Shown here: positions 1 through 6,060 of the stretch, piece by piece
How positions within the stretch are numbered: the stretch's first letter is position 1
Layout: each line of letters begins with the position of its first letter
Assembly: GCA_018820005.1 (NCBI GenBank)
Contig: JAHJOS010000145.1
Span: forward strand, 1 to 7,860
DNA length: 7,860 nt
Direction of reading: 5' to 3'
DNA from: Alphaproteobacteria bacterium
GTDB taxonomy: Bacteria; Pseudomonadota; Alphaproteobacteria; Rhizobiales; Devosiaceae
Position numbers and translations under genes: made by a program
The notes under the pieces: model-generated
What the model was told of the DNA's origin: nothing
The model's input: the letters and a program-made list of their open reading frames with translations, nothing else
Databases searched by the model: none

Positions 1-23
1 CGGCACTTCGGACACCGGCGCGC

Positions 24-743
24 TCAGAACGAAAACTCGGAAAACCGCGCGCCCTGGCTGTCATAGGTCAGCACCCGCCCGATCAGCGGCGTGCCAATGC
101 CGGTGATCAGCTTGATCGCCTCCATGGCCATCAGCGCCCCGATCACCCCGGTCAGCGGCCCCAGAATGCCTGTCGCCTCGCAGCTGGGCAGGTCATCGTC
201 GTCGGCGCTGGCCGGGTAAAGCGCATCAAAGTCCGGCCCACCCGGCGCAAATACGCTCACCTGCCCGTCAAACATCGATACCGCGCCCGAAACCAGCGGT
301 ATCCTGGCAGTGGCTGCCGCAGCCGCAACGGCCCGGCGCGTTACCAGATTATCCGTTCCATCGAGCACCACATCATAGTCGGCCAAAATCTCGGCCGCAT
401 TGGCTGCCGTCAATTGAGGGTGCAACTGAACCGCCACATGCGGGTTCAGCGCCACGGCAAAATCGCGGGCGCTCTGCGCCTTGCTCGCGCCAATGCCGGC
501 ACTGGTATGGATCACCTGCCGCTGCAGGTTGGAGAGCGAGATCATGTCGTGGTCGGCTATGCCCAGCGTTCCGACGCCAGCGCCCGCCAGATAGGCGATG
601 GCCGGGCTGCCCAGTCCACCGGCCCCCACCACCAGCACGCGCGCCGCCTTGAGCGCCTGCTGGCCAGTGCCGCCCATGCCCTTGAGCACCAGATGCCTGG
701 CGTAGCGCCGGGTTTCCTCCGATGAGAGCGGCTCAGAAGCCAA
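24..743 (-). CDS. moeB: MoeB/ThiF/HesA-type E1-like adenylyltransferase without zinc cysteines
   Basis: Members of this family adenylate the C-terminal glycine of a ubiquitin-like sulfur carrier (MoaD for molybdopterin, ThiS for thiamine) in the cytoplasm. With the start chosen here the protein has 239 residues. Visible motifs are the ATP-binding glycine loop GAGGLG (about 40-45), SNLQRQ (71-76) with the conserved Asn and Arg, the DGTDN motif (128-132) with the Mg/ATP aspartates, and SCEATG (187-192), whose Cys188 matches the conserved cysteine of E. coli MoeB. Both CxxC zinc pairs of E. coli MoeB are missing: the first region reads PDFDALYP, and the protein ends in SEFSF. The frame stays open further upstream, but the family N-terminus (LSSEETRRYARH) fits a TTG start at 743; TTG at 779, overlapping the upstream stop as TTGA, is the alternative. 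It is the last of three genes in a likely dut operon. The family is certain; MoeB versus ThiF/HesA role is not. Confidence 0.85.
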   Translation of the reverse strand: MASEPLSSEETRRYARHLVLKGMGGTGQQALKAARVLVVGAGGLGSPAIAYLAGAGVGTLGIADHDMISLSNLQRQVIHTSAGIGASKAQSARDFAVALNPHVAVQLHPQLTAANAAEILADYDVVLDGTDNLVTRRAVAAAAATARIPLVSGAVSMFDGQVSVFAPGGPDFDALYPASADDDDLPSCEATGILGPLTGVIGALMAMEAIKLITGIGTPLIGRVLTYDSQGARFSEFSF

Positions 744-775
744 GGGGCACCGCAATAAAGCGCCGGTCCGGTCCC

Positions 776-1489
776 TCAAAAGCCCTGCGCATAGACCGAG
801 ATCAGCGCCACCGCATGGGGCAGGGGATCGTCCACCCACGGCGCCAGCACGCCATAGAGGCGATAGGCGACGGGACAACCACGCGAGCGCGGCAACACAT
901 CATCCATATGTGCCTCCCGTTCGCTGTTTCCGTCGCTCACCCGCAGCCTGTAGCCGAGCGCCTTAGCGCCGAACCACGCCACGCAGGGGGTCATCGCGGC
1001 GGTCTCCTTGCTCGTCAGCGTCAGGGTGTAATCGCCCTCCACCTCGCCGGGGCCAAAGCGGGGCAGGCCAAAATGCAGGCTATCGCCCTTGGCGTCGGGC
1101 ACACCGTCCCCGATCAGCGCCAGCATCTGCGCCGGGGCATCAATGCCGAGTGTTTTGAGGGCTGGGTCGGCCTTGGTCCGGGCCTCGGCCCGCACAGCGG
1201 TCAATGGTGTCGTCTCGTCGTCGGCCTGCTGGCGGATAGGCGTGCCGACCACCCAATTGTCTTCGCTCAGATCCACCACATAGATGCTTGAATAGGCAAA
1301 GCCAGATCCGTCCTGGATGCCATATTCTTCAAACGCCAGATAATGGCTGTCGCGTGAATAGCCGATCATCTCGAGCAGCGCCCGGTCCCCCGCAAGCGCC
1401 GGCATCGCCAGCACCATCAGGCAGGCAACTGCGCTAGCCCAGGCTATGCCCAGTCGAGCCAAAGCCCTTGTCACCACGTTCTGTGTCAT
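776..1489 (-). CDS. Secreted DUF2259-like protein of unknown function
   Basis: This 237-residue protein has a clear Sec signal peptide: Arg8 and Arg12 in the n-region, a hydrophobic core around 14-30, and an ALA-GD cleavage site after residue 33, so the mature protein should be periplasmic. The mature N-terminus (GYSRDSHYLAFEEYGIQDGSGF, about 43-64, then a YVVDL strand and NWVVGTP) looks to me like the DUF2259 predicted secreted protein family, recognised from memory. The mature chain holds only two cysteines, Cys169 and Cys205, which could form one disulfide. No catalytic motif is recognisable, so no activity is proposed. The start is the ATG at 1489, supported by a strong GGAGGA Shine-Dalgarno sequence; it lies 56 bp inside the 3' end of dut, implying translational coupling. 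It ends 32 bp before the preferred moeB start. Confidence 0.8.
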   Translation of the reverse strand: MTQNVVTRALARLGIAWASAVACLMVLAMPALAGDRALLEMIGYSRDSHYLAFEEYGIQDGSGFAYSSIYVVDLSEDNWVVGTPIRQQADDETTPLTAVRAEARTKADPALKTLGIDAPAQMLALIGDGVPDAKGDSLHFGLPRFGPGEVEGDYTLTLTSKETAAMTPCVAWFGAKALGYRLRVSDGNSEREAHMDDVLPRSRGCPVAYRLYGVLAPWVDDPLPHAVALISVYAQGF

Positions 1490-1904
1490 CAAGGCTTTCC
1501 TCCACCCGGAAAATTGCGGCCTGCACCGGCGCTATGATCATCTGGGCGATACGATCGCCCCGGCGGATCACAAAATCCTCGGCACCCAGATTTATAAGCG
1601 GCACCATCACCTCGCCGCGATAGTCGGCGTCGATCGTGCCGGGTGCATTGAGCACCGTCACACCAAATTTTACCGCCAGACCTGAGCGAGGCCGCACCTG
1701 CGCCTCAAAATCGTTTGGCAGCGCCATGGCAAAGCCACAGGGGATCACGCCGCGCGCGCCGGGCACCAGTACCACGGGGGCATCGGCCGCCAGCGCCGCC
1801 ATCAAATCCATGCCCGCCGCTCCTGCCGTCTGCTGCGTCGGCAGTGGCAGGCCACGGCCATGCTCGAGCCAGCGCAAGGCGATCGAAACAGGAACGGAAG
1901 CCAT
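1434..1904 (-). CDS. dut: Deoxyuridine 5'-triphosphate nucleotidohydrolase (dUTPase)
   Basis: Trimeric dUTPase hydrolyses dUTP to dUMP and pyrophosphate, keeping uracil out of DNA and supplying dUMP for dTMP synthesis. The 156-residue length is typical. All five motifs are visible: I AGAAGMDLMAA (27-37), II RPRSGLA (71-77), III GTIDADYRGEV (89-99) with catalytic Asp92 and Tyr95, IV RRGDRIAQMII (114-124), and V RGDKGFGSTG (143-152) with the base-stacking Phe148. Motif V has Lys146 where glycine is usual (RGxGGFGSTG). The start is taken at ATG 1904; a GTG two codons upstream (1910) is possible, and neither has a strong ribosome binding site. The 3' end overlaps the DUF2259 gene in another frame, so motif V is encoded by the same DNA as that gene's signal peptide n-region. 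It appears to be the first gene of dut-DUF2259-moeB. Confidence 0.96.
   Translation of the reverse strand: MASVPVSIALRWLEHGRGLPLPTQQTAGAAGMDLMAALAADAPVVLVPGARGVIPCGFAMALPNDFEAQVRPRSGLAVKFGVTVLNAPGTIDADYRGEVMVPLINLGAEDFVIRRGDRIAQMIIAPVQAAIFRVEESLDDTERGDKGFGSTGHSLG
1498..1503 (-). promoter_or_regulatory. Shine-Dalgarno site inside dut fixing the DUF2259 gene start
   Basis: On the minus strand the bases read GGAGGA, with 9 nt between GGAGG and the ATG at 1489. It is among the best ribosome binding sites in the window and lies within the dut coding sequence. It supports the 56-bp gene overlap over later, shorter starts, which would destroy the signal peptide. Confidence 0.75.
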
Positions 1905-1926
1905 CAGCACACTCGCAAAATGTTCA

Positions 1927-1977
1927 GACTGTTCGACAATTCTGGATTGCGCTGCAATCTCGGATTGAACGGCAATC
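1927..1977. repeat. Three tandem palindromic units with an 18-bp period upstream of dut
   Basis: Three 15-bp units start at 1927, 1945 and 1963, exactly 18 bp apart: GACTG-TTCGA-CAATT, GATTG-CGCTG-CAATC and GATTG-AACGG-CAATC, with 3-bp linkers CTG, TCG and TAG. The two dut-distal units are perfect inverted repeats in their GATTG/CAATC arms; the dut-proximal one is degenerate. The array begins 22 bp upstream of the dut ATG, between the ubiB stop and dut. It could be a multi-site operator over the dut promoter, a run of small RNA hairpins, or a decayed repeat element. No factor is identified. Confidence 0.7.
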
Positions 1978-2007
1978 TAGGGATAACCGCCCCTGCCCAC
2001 AAGCCGC

Positions 2008-3567
2008 CTAAGCGCCGGGCAGGGCGATAATCCGCCACAGTCCAACCAGCAGCACCAATCCGGCGACCCCCATCAGGGCCAACAGCGCCCCGCGCAGCAC
2101 AGGGTCGCTTCCGCGGTGCTTATTGGCGTGGTAGTCGGCCAGCGCCAGCTCAGCCTGCGCCAAAATCACCGGCAGCCGTCCTGCCGCTTCCACGGCAATT
2201 TTGAAGTGGTCTTTTGCCGTTTCAAACTGCCCCAGGGGGCCGGCTTCCTTGCGCAGCCAGTCGCCCACCACCGGCTCGGCCACCGTCCAGATGTCGAGCT
2301 CGGGGTCGAGCGCCCGCGAGACGCCCTCCACCAGCACCATCGATTTTTGCAGCAGCACCAGCTCGGGCCGGGTCTGCATGTCGAACAGATCGGTGATGGC
2401 AAACAGCTGCCCCAGCACCTTGGCCATCGAAATGTCCTTGGCCGCGCGGCCGTGTAGCGGCTCGCCGATCGAGCGGATCGCCAGCGCGAAATCCTCGATC
2501 GATTTATTGGCCGGCACATAGCCGATCTCGAAATGCCGCTCCGCCACCAGGCGATAGTTCCGCGTGATGAAGCCGTAGAGAATATCGGCGAGGAAACGCC
2601 GCTCTTTGCGATTGATGCGGCCCATGATGCCGAAATCCACCGCGATCACCCCATTGGTGGCCGGGTCGGCAAACAGATTGCCCGGGTGCATGTCGGCGTG
2701 AAAAAAGCCGTCGCGAATGGCGTGCTTGAGAAAGCTCTGCAGCAGCGTTGCTGCCAGCGCCTTGCGGTCCACCCCTGCCGCATCGAGCGCGGCATGATCG
2801 CGAATGGGAATGCCATCGACCCAGCTGGTGGTCAGCACATTGCGCGCCACATGGTCCCAGCTGACACTGGGAATGACAAAGCCGGTGTCGTCCTTGATGT
2901 TCTCGGCCATCTCGGAGATCGCGGCGGCTTCCAGCCGCAGGTCCAGTTCAAGCTGCGCCGAGCGGTCCAGCGTCTCCACCACGGCCACCGGCCGCAGCCG
3001 CTTGGTTGACGGCACAAAGCGATCGACCAGCCGCGCCACGGCATAAAAGCTCTCGATATCGGCCATGAACCGCTGCTCGACACCGGGTCGCAACAGCTTG
3101 ACGGCCACGGTTCGCGGCAGCCCGTCCGCCGGCACCACACGCGCCTTGTGCACCTGCGCAATCGAGGCGGCGGCAATTGGCGCGCTCATCTGGGTCAGTT
3201 CAGCGGCCTTCTCGCCCAGAGCTTCGCTCAGGATAGCGGGCACCAGCTTGGCATCGAAAGGCGCCATGCGGTCCTGCAGCCCCGCCAGATCCTGCGCGAC
3301 AGTTATGCCCACCACATCGGGTCGCGTTGCCAGCGTCTGCCCGAACTTGACATAGGTGGGGCCAAGTTTGTTCAGAGCCGCGTTGAGCCGTTCTACATGC
3401 CCGGTCTGGCGCACGCTGGGCCGCTCGATCAGCCGCCCCAGCCAGATCCCCAGCCGCAACGGGGCGAGCGCAGGCGGCAGGCCATCGATGGAAATGATCG
3501 ACAGGGCGCCTTCGCGCGCCAGCACATAGCCGGCCCGCAGCATCCGGAAATAGGCTGAGATCAGCAT
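2008..3567 (-). CDS. ubiB: UbiB-family atypical kinase/ATPase for ubiquinone biosynthesis
   Basis: UbiB (ABC1/ADCK/COQ8 family) is an inner-membrane ATPase-like protein needed for ubiquinone synthesis. It was long misnamed 2-polyprenylphenol 6-hydroxylase and is now thought to act on the lipid intermediates or the Coq complex. The 519-residue chain shows the family's features in order: KFGQ (74-77), the alanine-rich loop AAASIAQVH (132-140) that replaces the glycine-rich loop, VAVK with Lys157, ELD (207-209), the catalytic FFHADMHPGN (288-297) with Asp292 and Asn297, and the metal-binding DFG (311-313). A hydrophobic segment at about 493-514 is the expected C-terminal membrane anchor; the family often has two. 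The ATG at 3567 lies 3 bp after the ubiE stop with GGAAG about 9 nt upstream, so the two genes are probably cotranscribed and coupled. Length and motifs are intact. Confidence 0.96.
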   Translation of the reverse strand: MLISAYFRMLRAGYVLAREGALSIISIDGLPPALAPLRLGIWLGRLIERPSVRQTGHVERLNAALNKLGPTYVKFGQTLATRPDVVGITVAQDLAGLQDRMAPFDAKLVPAILSEALGEKAAELTQMSAPIAAASIAQVHKARVVPADGLPRTVAVKLLRPGVEQRFMADIESFYAVARLVDRFVPSTKRLRPVAVVETLDRSAQLELDLRLEAAAISEMAENIKDDTGFVIPSVSWDHVARNVLTTSWVDGIPIRDHAALDAAGVDRKALAATLLQSFLKHAIRDGFFHADMHPGNLFADPATNGVIAVDFGIMGRINRKERRFLADILYGFITRNYRLVAERHFEIGYVPANKSIEDFALAIRSIGEPLHGRAAKDISMAKVLGQLFAITDLFDMQTRPELVLLQKSMVLVEGVSRALDPELDIWTVAEPVVGDWLRKEAGPLGQFETAKDHFKIAVEAAGRLPVILAQAELALADYHANKHRGSDPVLRGALLALMGVAGLVLLVGLWRIIALPGA

Positions 3568-3570
3568 GGG

Positions 3571-4335
3571 CTAGAGCTTCCATCCCGAAAACAGCGTCGC
3601 GACATTGCCCGTATAGGGCGTGAACTTGGCGCGCTTGAACCCGGCCTCACCCAGCATCCCGGTAAACTGCGGCGGGCTGGGAAATTTGCGGATCGATTCC
3701 ACCAGATATTGATAGGGCTGGGCATCCCCCGTCACCAACTTGCCCATCGGCGGGATCACCCGGTCGGAAAACGCCTTGTAGACCGCGTCCATACCCGGCA
3801 CATCCACCTGGCTGAATTCGAGCACCAGGATGCGCCCGCCGCGCTTGAGCACGCGGTGGGCCTCGCCCAGCGCCTTCTGGATGCGCGGCACATTGCGAAT
3901 GCCAAAGGCGATCGTATAGGCATCAAAACTATTGCTCTCGAACGGCAGTTCCTCGGCATTGGCCTCAACAAAGCTGGCCTGTGCCGGAAAGCGCCAGTTC
4001 CTGGCGCGCTCGGCGCCCACCCGCAGCATGTCCGAATTGATGTCTGACACCACCACCTCGGCATAGCCCACCGAGGCATTGATGATGCGCTCGGCGATAT
4101 CGCCCGTGCCCCCGGCCATATCGAGCACGCGATAGGGACGGCTGCCGGCCTTGGGCGGCGCCAGTTCGGTCACCATGGCATCCTTCCACACCCGGTGGAT
4201 GCCCCCGCTCATCAGATCGTTCATCAGGTCGTAGCGGTCGGCCACGCCATGAAACACCTTGTTGACCAGCCCCTGCTTGTCATCGAGCGCAACGGTTTGT
4301 TCGCCGAAATGGGTGGTCTCGTGGGCCTGGGTCAT
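3571..4335 (-). CDS. ubiE: UbiE C-methyltransferase of ubiquinone/menaquinone biosynthesis
   Basis: UbiE is a SAM-dependent class I methyltransferase that C-methylates 2-methoxy-6-polyprenyl-1,4-benzoquinol in ubiquinone synthesis, and demethylmenaquinol where menaquinone is made. The 254 residues carry the family signature YDLMNDLMSGGIHRVWK (35-51), SAM motif I VLDMAGGTGDIA (70-81), the acidic SDIN end of strand 2 (97-100), FGIRNVP (144-150) and the post-motif RVLKRGGRILVLEFS (161-175); the C-terminus ATLFSGWKL is typical. As neighbouring ubiB is also for ubiquinone and no menaquinone gene is visible, the ubiquinone role is the safer one. The ATG at 4335 fits the usual N-terminus, though its ribosome binding site is weak. 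It is the first gene of the ubiE-ubiB unit and diverges from mutM. Confidence 0.96.
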   Translation of the reverse strand: MTQAHETTHFGEQTVALDDKQGLVNKVFHGVADRYDLMNDLMSGGIHRVWKDAMVTELAPPKAGSRPYRVLDMAGGTGDIAERIINASVGYAEVVVSDINSDMLRVGAERARNWRFPAQASFVEANAEELPFESNSFDAYTIAFGIRNVPRIQKALGEAHRVLKRGGRILVLEFSQVDVPGMDAVYKAFSDRVIPPMGKLVTGDAQPYQYLVESIRKFPSPPQFTGMLGEAGFKRAKFTPYTGNVATLFSGWKL

Positions 4336-4452
4336 GGCATGGGTCCAATCCGCCTGAGGGAAGTATCTTCAACATCTTGTCGGCGCGCACCATATTCAAC
4401 CCGATCCGGCTTTGCCATGGCGCAAAGTCGCACAGGTAAAAGAGAAGCCAAC
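4336..4452. promoter_or_regulatory. Divergent intergenic region between ubiE and mutM
   Basis: These 117 bp separate two genes transcribed away from each other, so promoters for both are expected here. The best element I see is weak: on the minus strand TTGAAT, 17 bp, then GATGTT (about 4369-4397), as a possible ubiE promoter. No convincing -35/-10 pair is visible for mutM. A purine-rich AGAGAAG shortly before 4453 is the likely mutM ribosome binding site. Confidence 0.4.
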
Positions 4453-5340
4453 ATGCCCGAACTGCCCGAGGTCGAAACGGTCCGTCGCGGCCTGCAGCCC
4501 TGGCTGGAAGGCGCACGCATCAATGCCGTGACGCTCAACCGCCCCGATCTGCGCTTTCCCTTCCCCACCGGGCTCAAGGCCCGGCTCGAAGGCGATACCA
4601 TCGCTACGGTCGGGCGCCGCGCCAAATATCTGCTGCTCGGCATGGCCAGCGGCCGCACCATCCTCAGCCATCTGGGCATGACGGGCTCCTGGCGCTTTGC
4701 CGAACACGGCATCGACAAGGCGCCGCGTTATTATGAGCCTGGCACCGCGCCCAAGCACGACCATCTGGTGCTCGATATCGATCACCCCGATCACGGCAAA
4801 AGCCACCTTATCTATGCCGATCCCCGCCGCTTCGGCTTTCTCGATCTTTATGACGATCTCACCACCAGCCCTTATCTCATTGGTCTGGGGCCCGAGCCGC
4901 TCGGCAATGATTTCCACGCCCAGGCCCTCGCCCGCGCCTTTGCCTGCAAGAAGACGCCCATCAAGTCGGCCCTGCTCGATCAGCGCGTGGTCGCCGGCCT
5001 GGGCAATATCTATGTCGCCGAGGCGCTCCATCGCAGCCATATCTTGCCCACCGTGTTGGCCGGCGCGCTGGTCAGCCCCAGCGGCGCGCCAAAGCCGGCG
5101 CTCGAAGATCTCGCCACCGCCGTGCGCCAGGTGCTGGGTGAGGCCATCACGGCCGGCGGCTCCACCCTGCGTGATTTCCGTAATGCCAAGGGCGGCAATG
5201 GCTATTTCCAGCATAACTTTGCCGTCTACGACCGCGAGGGCGAGCCCTGTCCCACCCCCGGCTGCACCGGCACGGTGCAGCGGATCGTCCAGTCGGGGCG
5301 CTCCACCTTCTTCTGTCCGGTCTGCCAGATCGCGCCCTGA
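4453..5340 (+). CDS. mutM: Formamidopyrimidine-DNA glycosylase (8-oxoguanine glycosylase/AP lyase)
   Basis: MutM/Fpg excises 8-oxoguanine and formamidopyrimidines from DNA and cuts the strand by beta,delta-elimination. The 295-residue protein starts MPELPEVETVRRGL, exposing the catalytic Pro2 and Glu3 after Met removal, which fixes the start at 4453 although the frame is open further upstream. Other landmarks are Lys58 in GRRAKYLLL, SHLGMTGSW (72-80), DPRRFGFLD (123-131) with the intercalating-loop arginine region, and the helix-two-turns-helix GLGNIYVAEALHRS (182-195) with conserved Asn185. The C-terminal zinc finger has Cys266, Cys271, Cys288 and Cys291 and the QSGRSTFFCPVCQ ending. The first cysteine pair is spaced Cx4C (CPTPGC) rather than the E. 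coli Cx2C, a form I associate with alphaproteobacteria. rpsT follows 152 bp downstream with its own promoter. Confidence 0.97.
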   Translation: MPELPEVETVRRGLQPWLEGARINAVTLNRPDLRFPFPTGLKARLEGDTIATVGRRAKYLLLGMASGRTILSHLGMTGSWRFAEHGIDKAPRYYEPGTAPKHDHLVLDIDHPDHGKSHLIYADPRRFGFLDLYDDLTTSPYLIGLGPEPLGNDFHAQALARAFACKKTPIKSALLDQRVVAGLGNIYVAEALHRSHILPTVLAGALVSPSGAPKPALEDLATAVRQVLGEAITAGGSTLRDFRNAKGGNGYFQHNFAVYDREGEPCPTPGCTGTVQRIVQSGRSTFFCPVCQIAP

Positions 5341-5361
5341 GCGCGCTGGGGCTGAATCCAG

Positions 5362-5390
5362 TTGACGCTTATCCAAGCTTCCCCTATAGA
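5362..5390 (+). promoter_or_regulatory. Sigma-70-type promoter of rpsT
   Basis: TTGACG (5362-5367) and TATAGA (5385-5390) are separated by exactly 17 bp. This is the best promoter-like sequence in the window and lies just after the mutM stop. Transcription would start near 5397, giving a leader of about 95 nt. The spacer contains TTATCCAAG (5369-5377), which matches the first seven bases of the DnaA box. Confidence 0.8.
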
Positions 5391-5401
5391 CCCACCAACT
5401 T

Positions 5402-5422
5402 GGCGGCACTCGAAAAGCCGCC
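5402..5422 (+). promoter_or_regulatory. Stem-loop at the start of the rpsT leader
   Basis: GGCGGC and GCCGCC form a perfect 6-bp GC stem around a 9-nt loop (5408-5416), followed by GATTTCATTTC. It sits within a few bases of the predicted transcript start. It could stabilise the mRNA, attenuate transcription or take part in S20 autoregulation (S20 represses its own translation in E. coli); the tail is too weak for a firm terminator call. It could also partly end read-through from mutM. Confidence 0.5.
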
Positions 5423-5481
5423 GATTTCATTTCATCCCGGACGCATGCGACCTCGTGGCGCGATCGGCCGGTTGGACGCCA

Positions 5482-5487
5482 AGAGGA
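5482..5487 (+). promoter_or_regulatory. Ribosome binding site of rpsT
   Basis: AGAGGA lies 5 nt before the ATG at 5493 and selects this start over in-frame positions reaching back to 5400. Confidence 0.75.
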
Positions 5488-5492
5488 CCATT

Positions 5493-5759
5493 ATGGCCAA
5501 TACGCCTTCAGCCAAAAAGGCTACCCGCAAGATTGAAGCCCGCACCGCGGTCAACAAGTCGCGCCGCTCGCGCGTCCGCACCTTCATCCGCAAGGTTGAA
5601 GAAGCCATTGTTGCCGGCGACCACAAGCTGGCCATGGAAGCTCTCGCAGCCGCTGCGCCCGAAATCGCGCGCGCTTCGACCAAGGGCATTGTTCATGCCA
5701 ATCTGGCGGCCCGCAAGGTCAGCCGCCTCAACAGCCGCGTCAAGGCTCTGAGCGCCTGA
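5493..5759 (+). CDS. rpsT: 30S ribosomal protein S20
   Basis: S20 binds 16S rRNA early in 30S subunit assembly. The 88-residue product has the family's usual length and composition: lysine/arginine-rich, mostly helical, starting MANTPSAKKATRK with the conserved RTAVNKSRRSRVRTFIRKVEEAI (17-39), then AMEALAAAAPEIARASTKGIVHANLAARKVSRLN (47-80). The start is set by the family N-terminus and by AGAGGA 5 nt upstream. It is monocistronic, with a strong promoter at 5362-5390 and an intrinsic terminator at 5807-5835. Its position just before dnaA is a frequent alphaproteobacterial arrangement. Confidence 0.98.
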   Translation: MANTPSAKKATRKIEARTAVNKSRRSRVRTFIRKVEEAIVAGDHKLAMEALAAAAPEIARASTKGIVHANLAARKVSRLNSRVKALSA

Positions 5760-5771
5760 TACGCCTCTTTG

Positions 5772-5793
5772 CAGCGGCCCGCCGAGGCCGCTG
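5772..5793 (+). other. Hairpin just upstream of the rpsT terminator
   Basis: CAGCGGCC (5772-5779) pairs perfectly with GGCCGCTG (5786-5793) around a 6-nt loop, 12 nt after the rpsT stop. It has no T tract. It probably protects the mRNA 3' end or assists the terminator 13 bp downstream. Confidence 0.6.
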
Positions 5794-5806
5794 GCAGCAC
5801 GATCCG

Positions 5807-5835
5807 ATGGGCTCCTTGCGGAGCCCATTTTCTTT
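5807..5835 (+). terminator. Intrinsic (Rho-independent) terminator of rpsT
   Basis: ATGGGCTCC (5807-5815) and GGAGCCCAT (5820-5828) form a perfect 9-bp stem with a TTGC loop, followed by a T-rich tail TTTTCTTT (5828-5835). It lies about 50 bp after the rpsT stop, so dnaA should be transcribed from its own promoter. Confidence 0.92.
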
Positions 5836-5875
5836 GGGTGCCAGACGGGCAAGGTTTTTCCCTTTCCCGCACAGT

Positions 5876-5893
5876 GTGTCACATCCGTGACAC
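5876..5893. repeat. Perfect 18-bp inverted repeat (candidate operator)
   Basis: GTGTCAC-ATCC-GTGACAC has two perfect 7-bp arms around a 4-bp spacer. The length and symmetry suit a dimeric helix-turn-helix regulator, or a small hairpin in RNA. It lies about 40 bp after the rpsT terminator and nearly 800 bp before dnaA, so its target is unclear. The regulator is unknown. Confidence 0.6.
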
Positions 5894-6000
5894 CGGGCCA
5901 GCCCGGCCAGCCAATAGGCTCGGATCGAAATTTCTTTTGAAATTGCAGGGCTTTGTCTTGGCGTAGCGCTGTCGTGAAAATGTCTTCATGGTGCCCCTCA

Positions 6001-6016
6001 GGGGGCCTGGGGGCCT
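6001..6016 (+). repeat. Tandem duplication of GGGGGCCT
   Basis: Two perfect, adjacent copies of GGGGGCCT. The first overlaps a short hairpin, GCCCC-TCAG-GGGGC (5993-6006). A slippage product is the simplest explanation. Confidence 0.6.
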
Positions 6017-6060
6017 GATGAGGAAAATTATTTTGGCGGCCCGCTAACCCCCTGTTTAGG

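Noticed and set aside
744..878. N-terminal extension of the MoeB-like protein to 284 residues
   Set aside because: It would overlap the DUF2259 gene by about 100 bp and adds sequence unlike any MoeB; the family N-terminus begins just after TTG 743.
1922..1934. GTTC direct repeat resembling the alphaproteobacterial LexA (SOS) box upstream of dut
   Set aside because: The spacing is GTTC-N5-GTTC; the recognised box needs 7 bp between the half-sites.
4195..4452. 86-codon upstream extension of mutM
   Set aside because: MutM needs Pro2 and Glu3 at its N-terminus for catalysis, which fixes the start at 4453; the extension runs antisense to ubiE.
5265..5332. MutM zinc finger with Cx4C instead of Cx2C as an anomaly
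   Set aside because: The CPTPGC form is, to my knowledge, usual in alphaproteobacterial MutM, and all four cysteines are present.
4396..5430. Long minus-strand open frame (344 codons) opposite mutM
   Set aside because: It is antisense to an unambiguous gene and its product shows no family resemblance; such shadows are common in GC-rich codon usage.
5769..5966. Small plus-strand open frame of 65 codons after rpsT
   Set aside because: It runs straight through the rpsT terminator hairpin and has no ribosome binding site or similarity.
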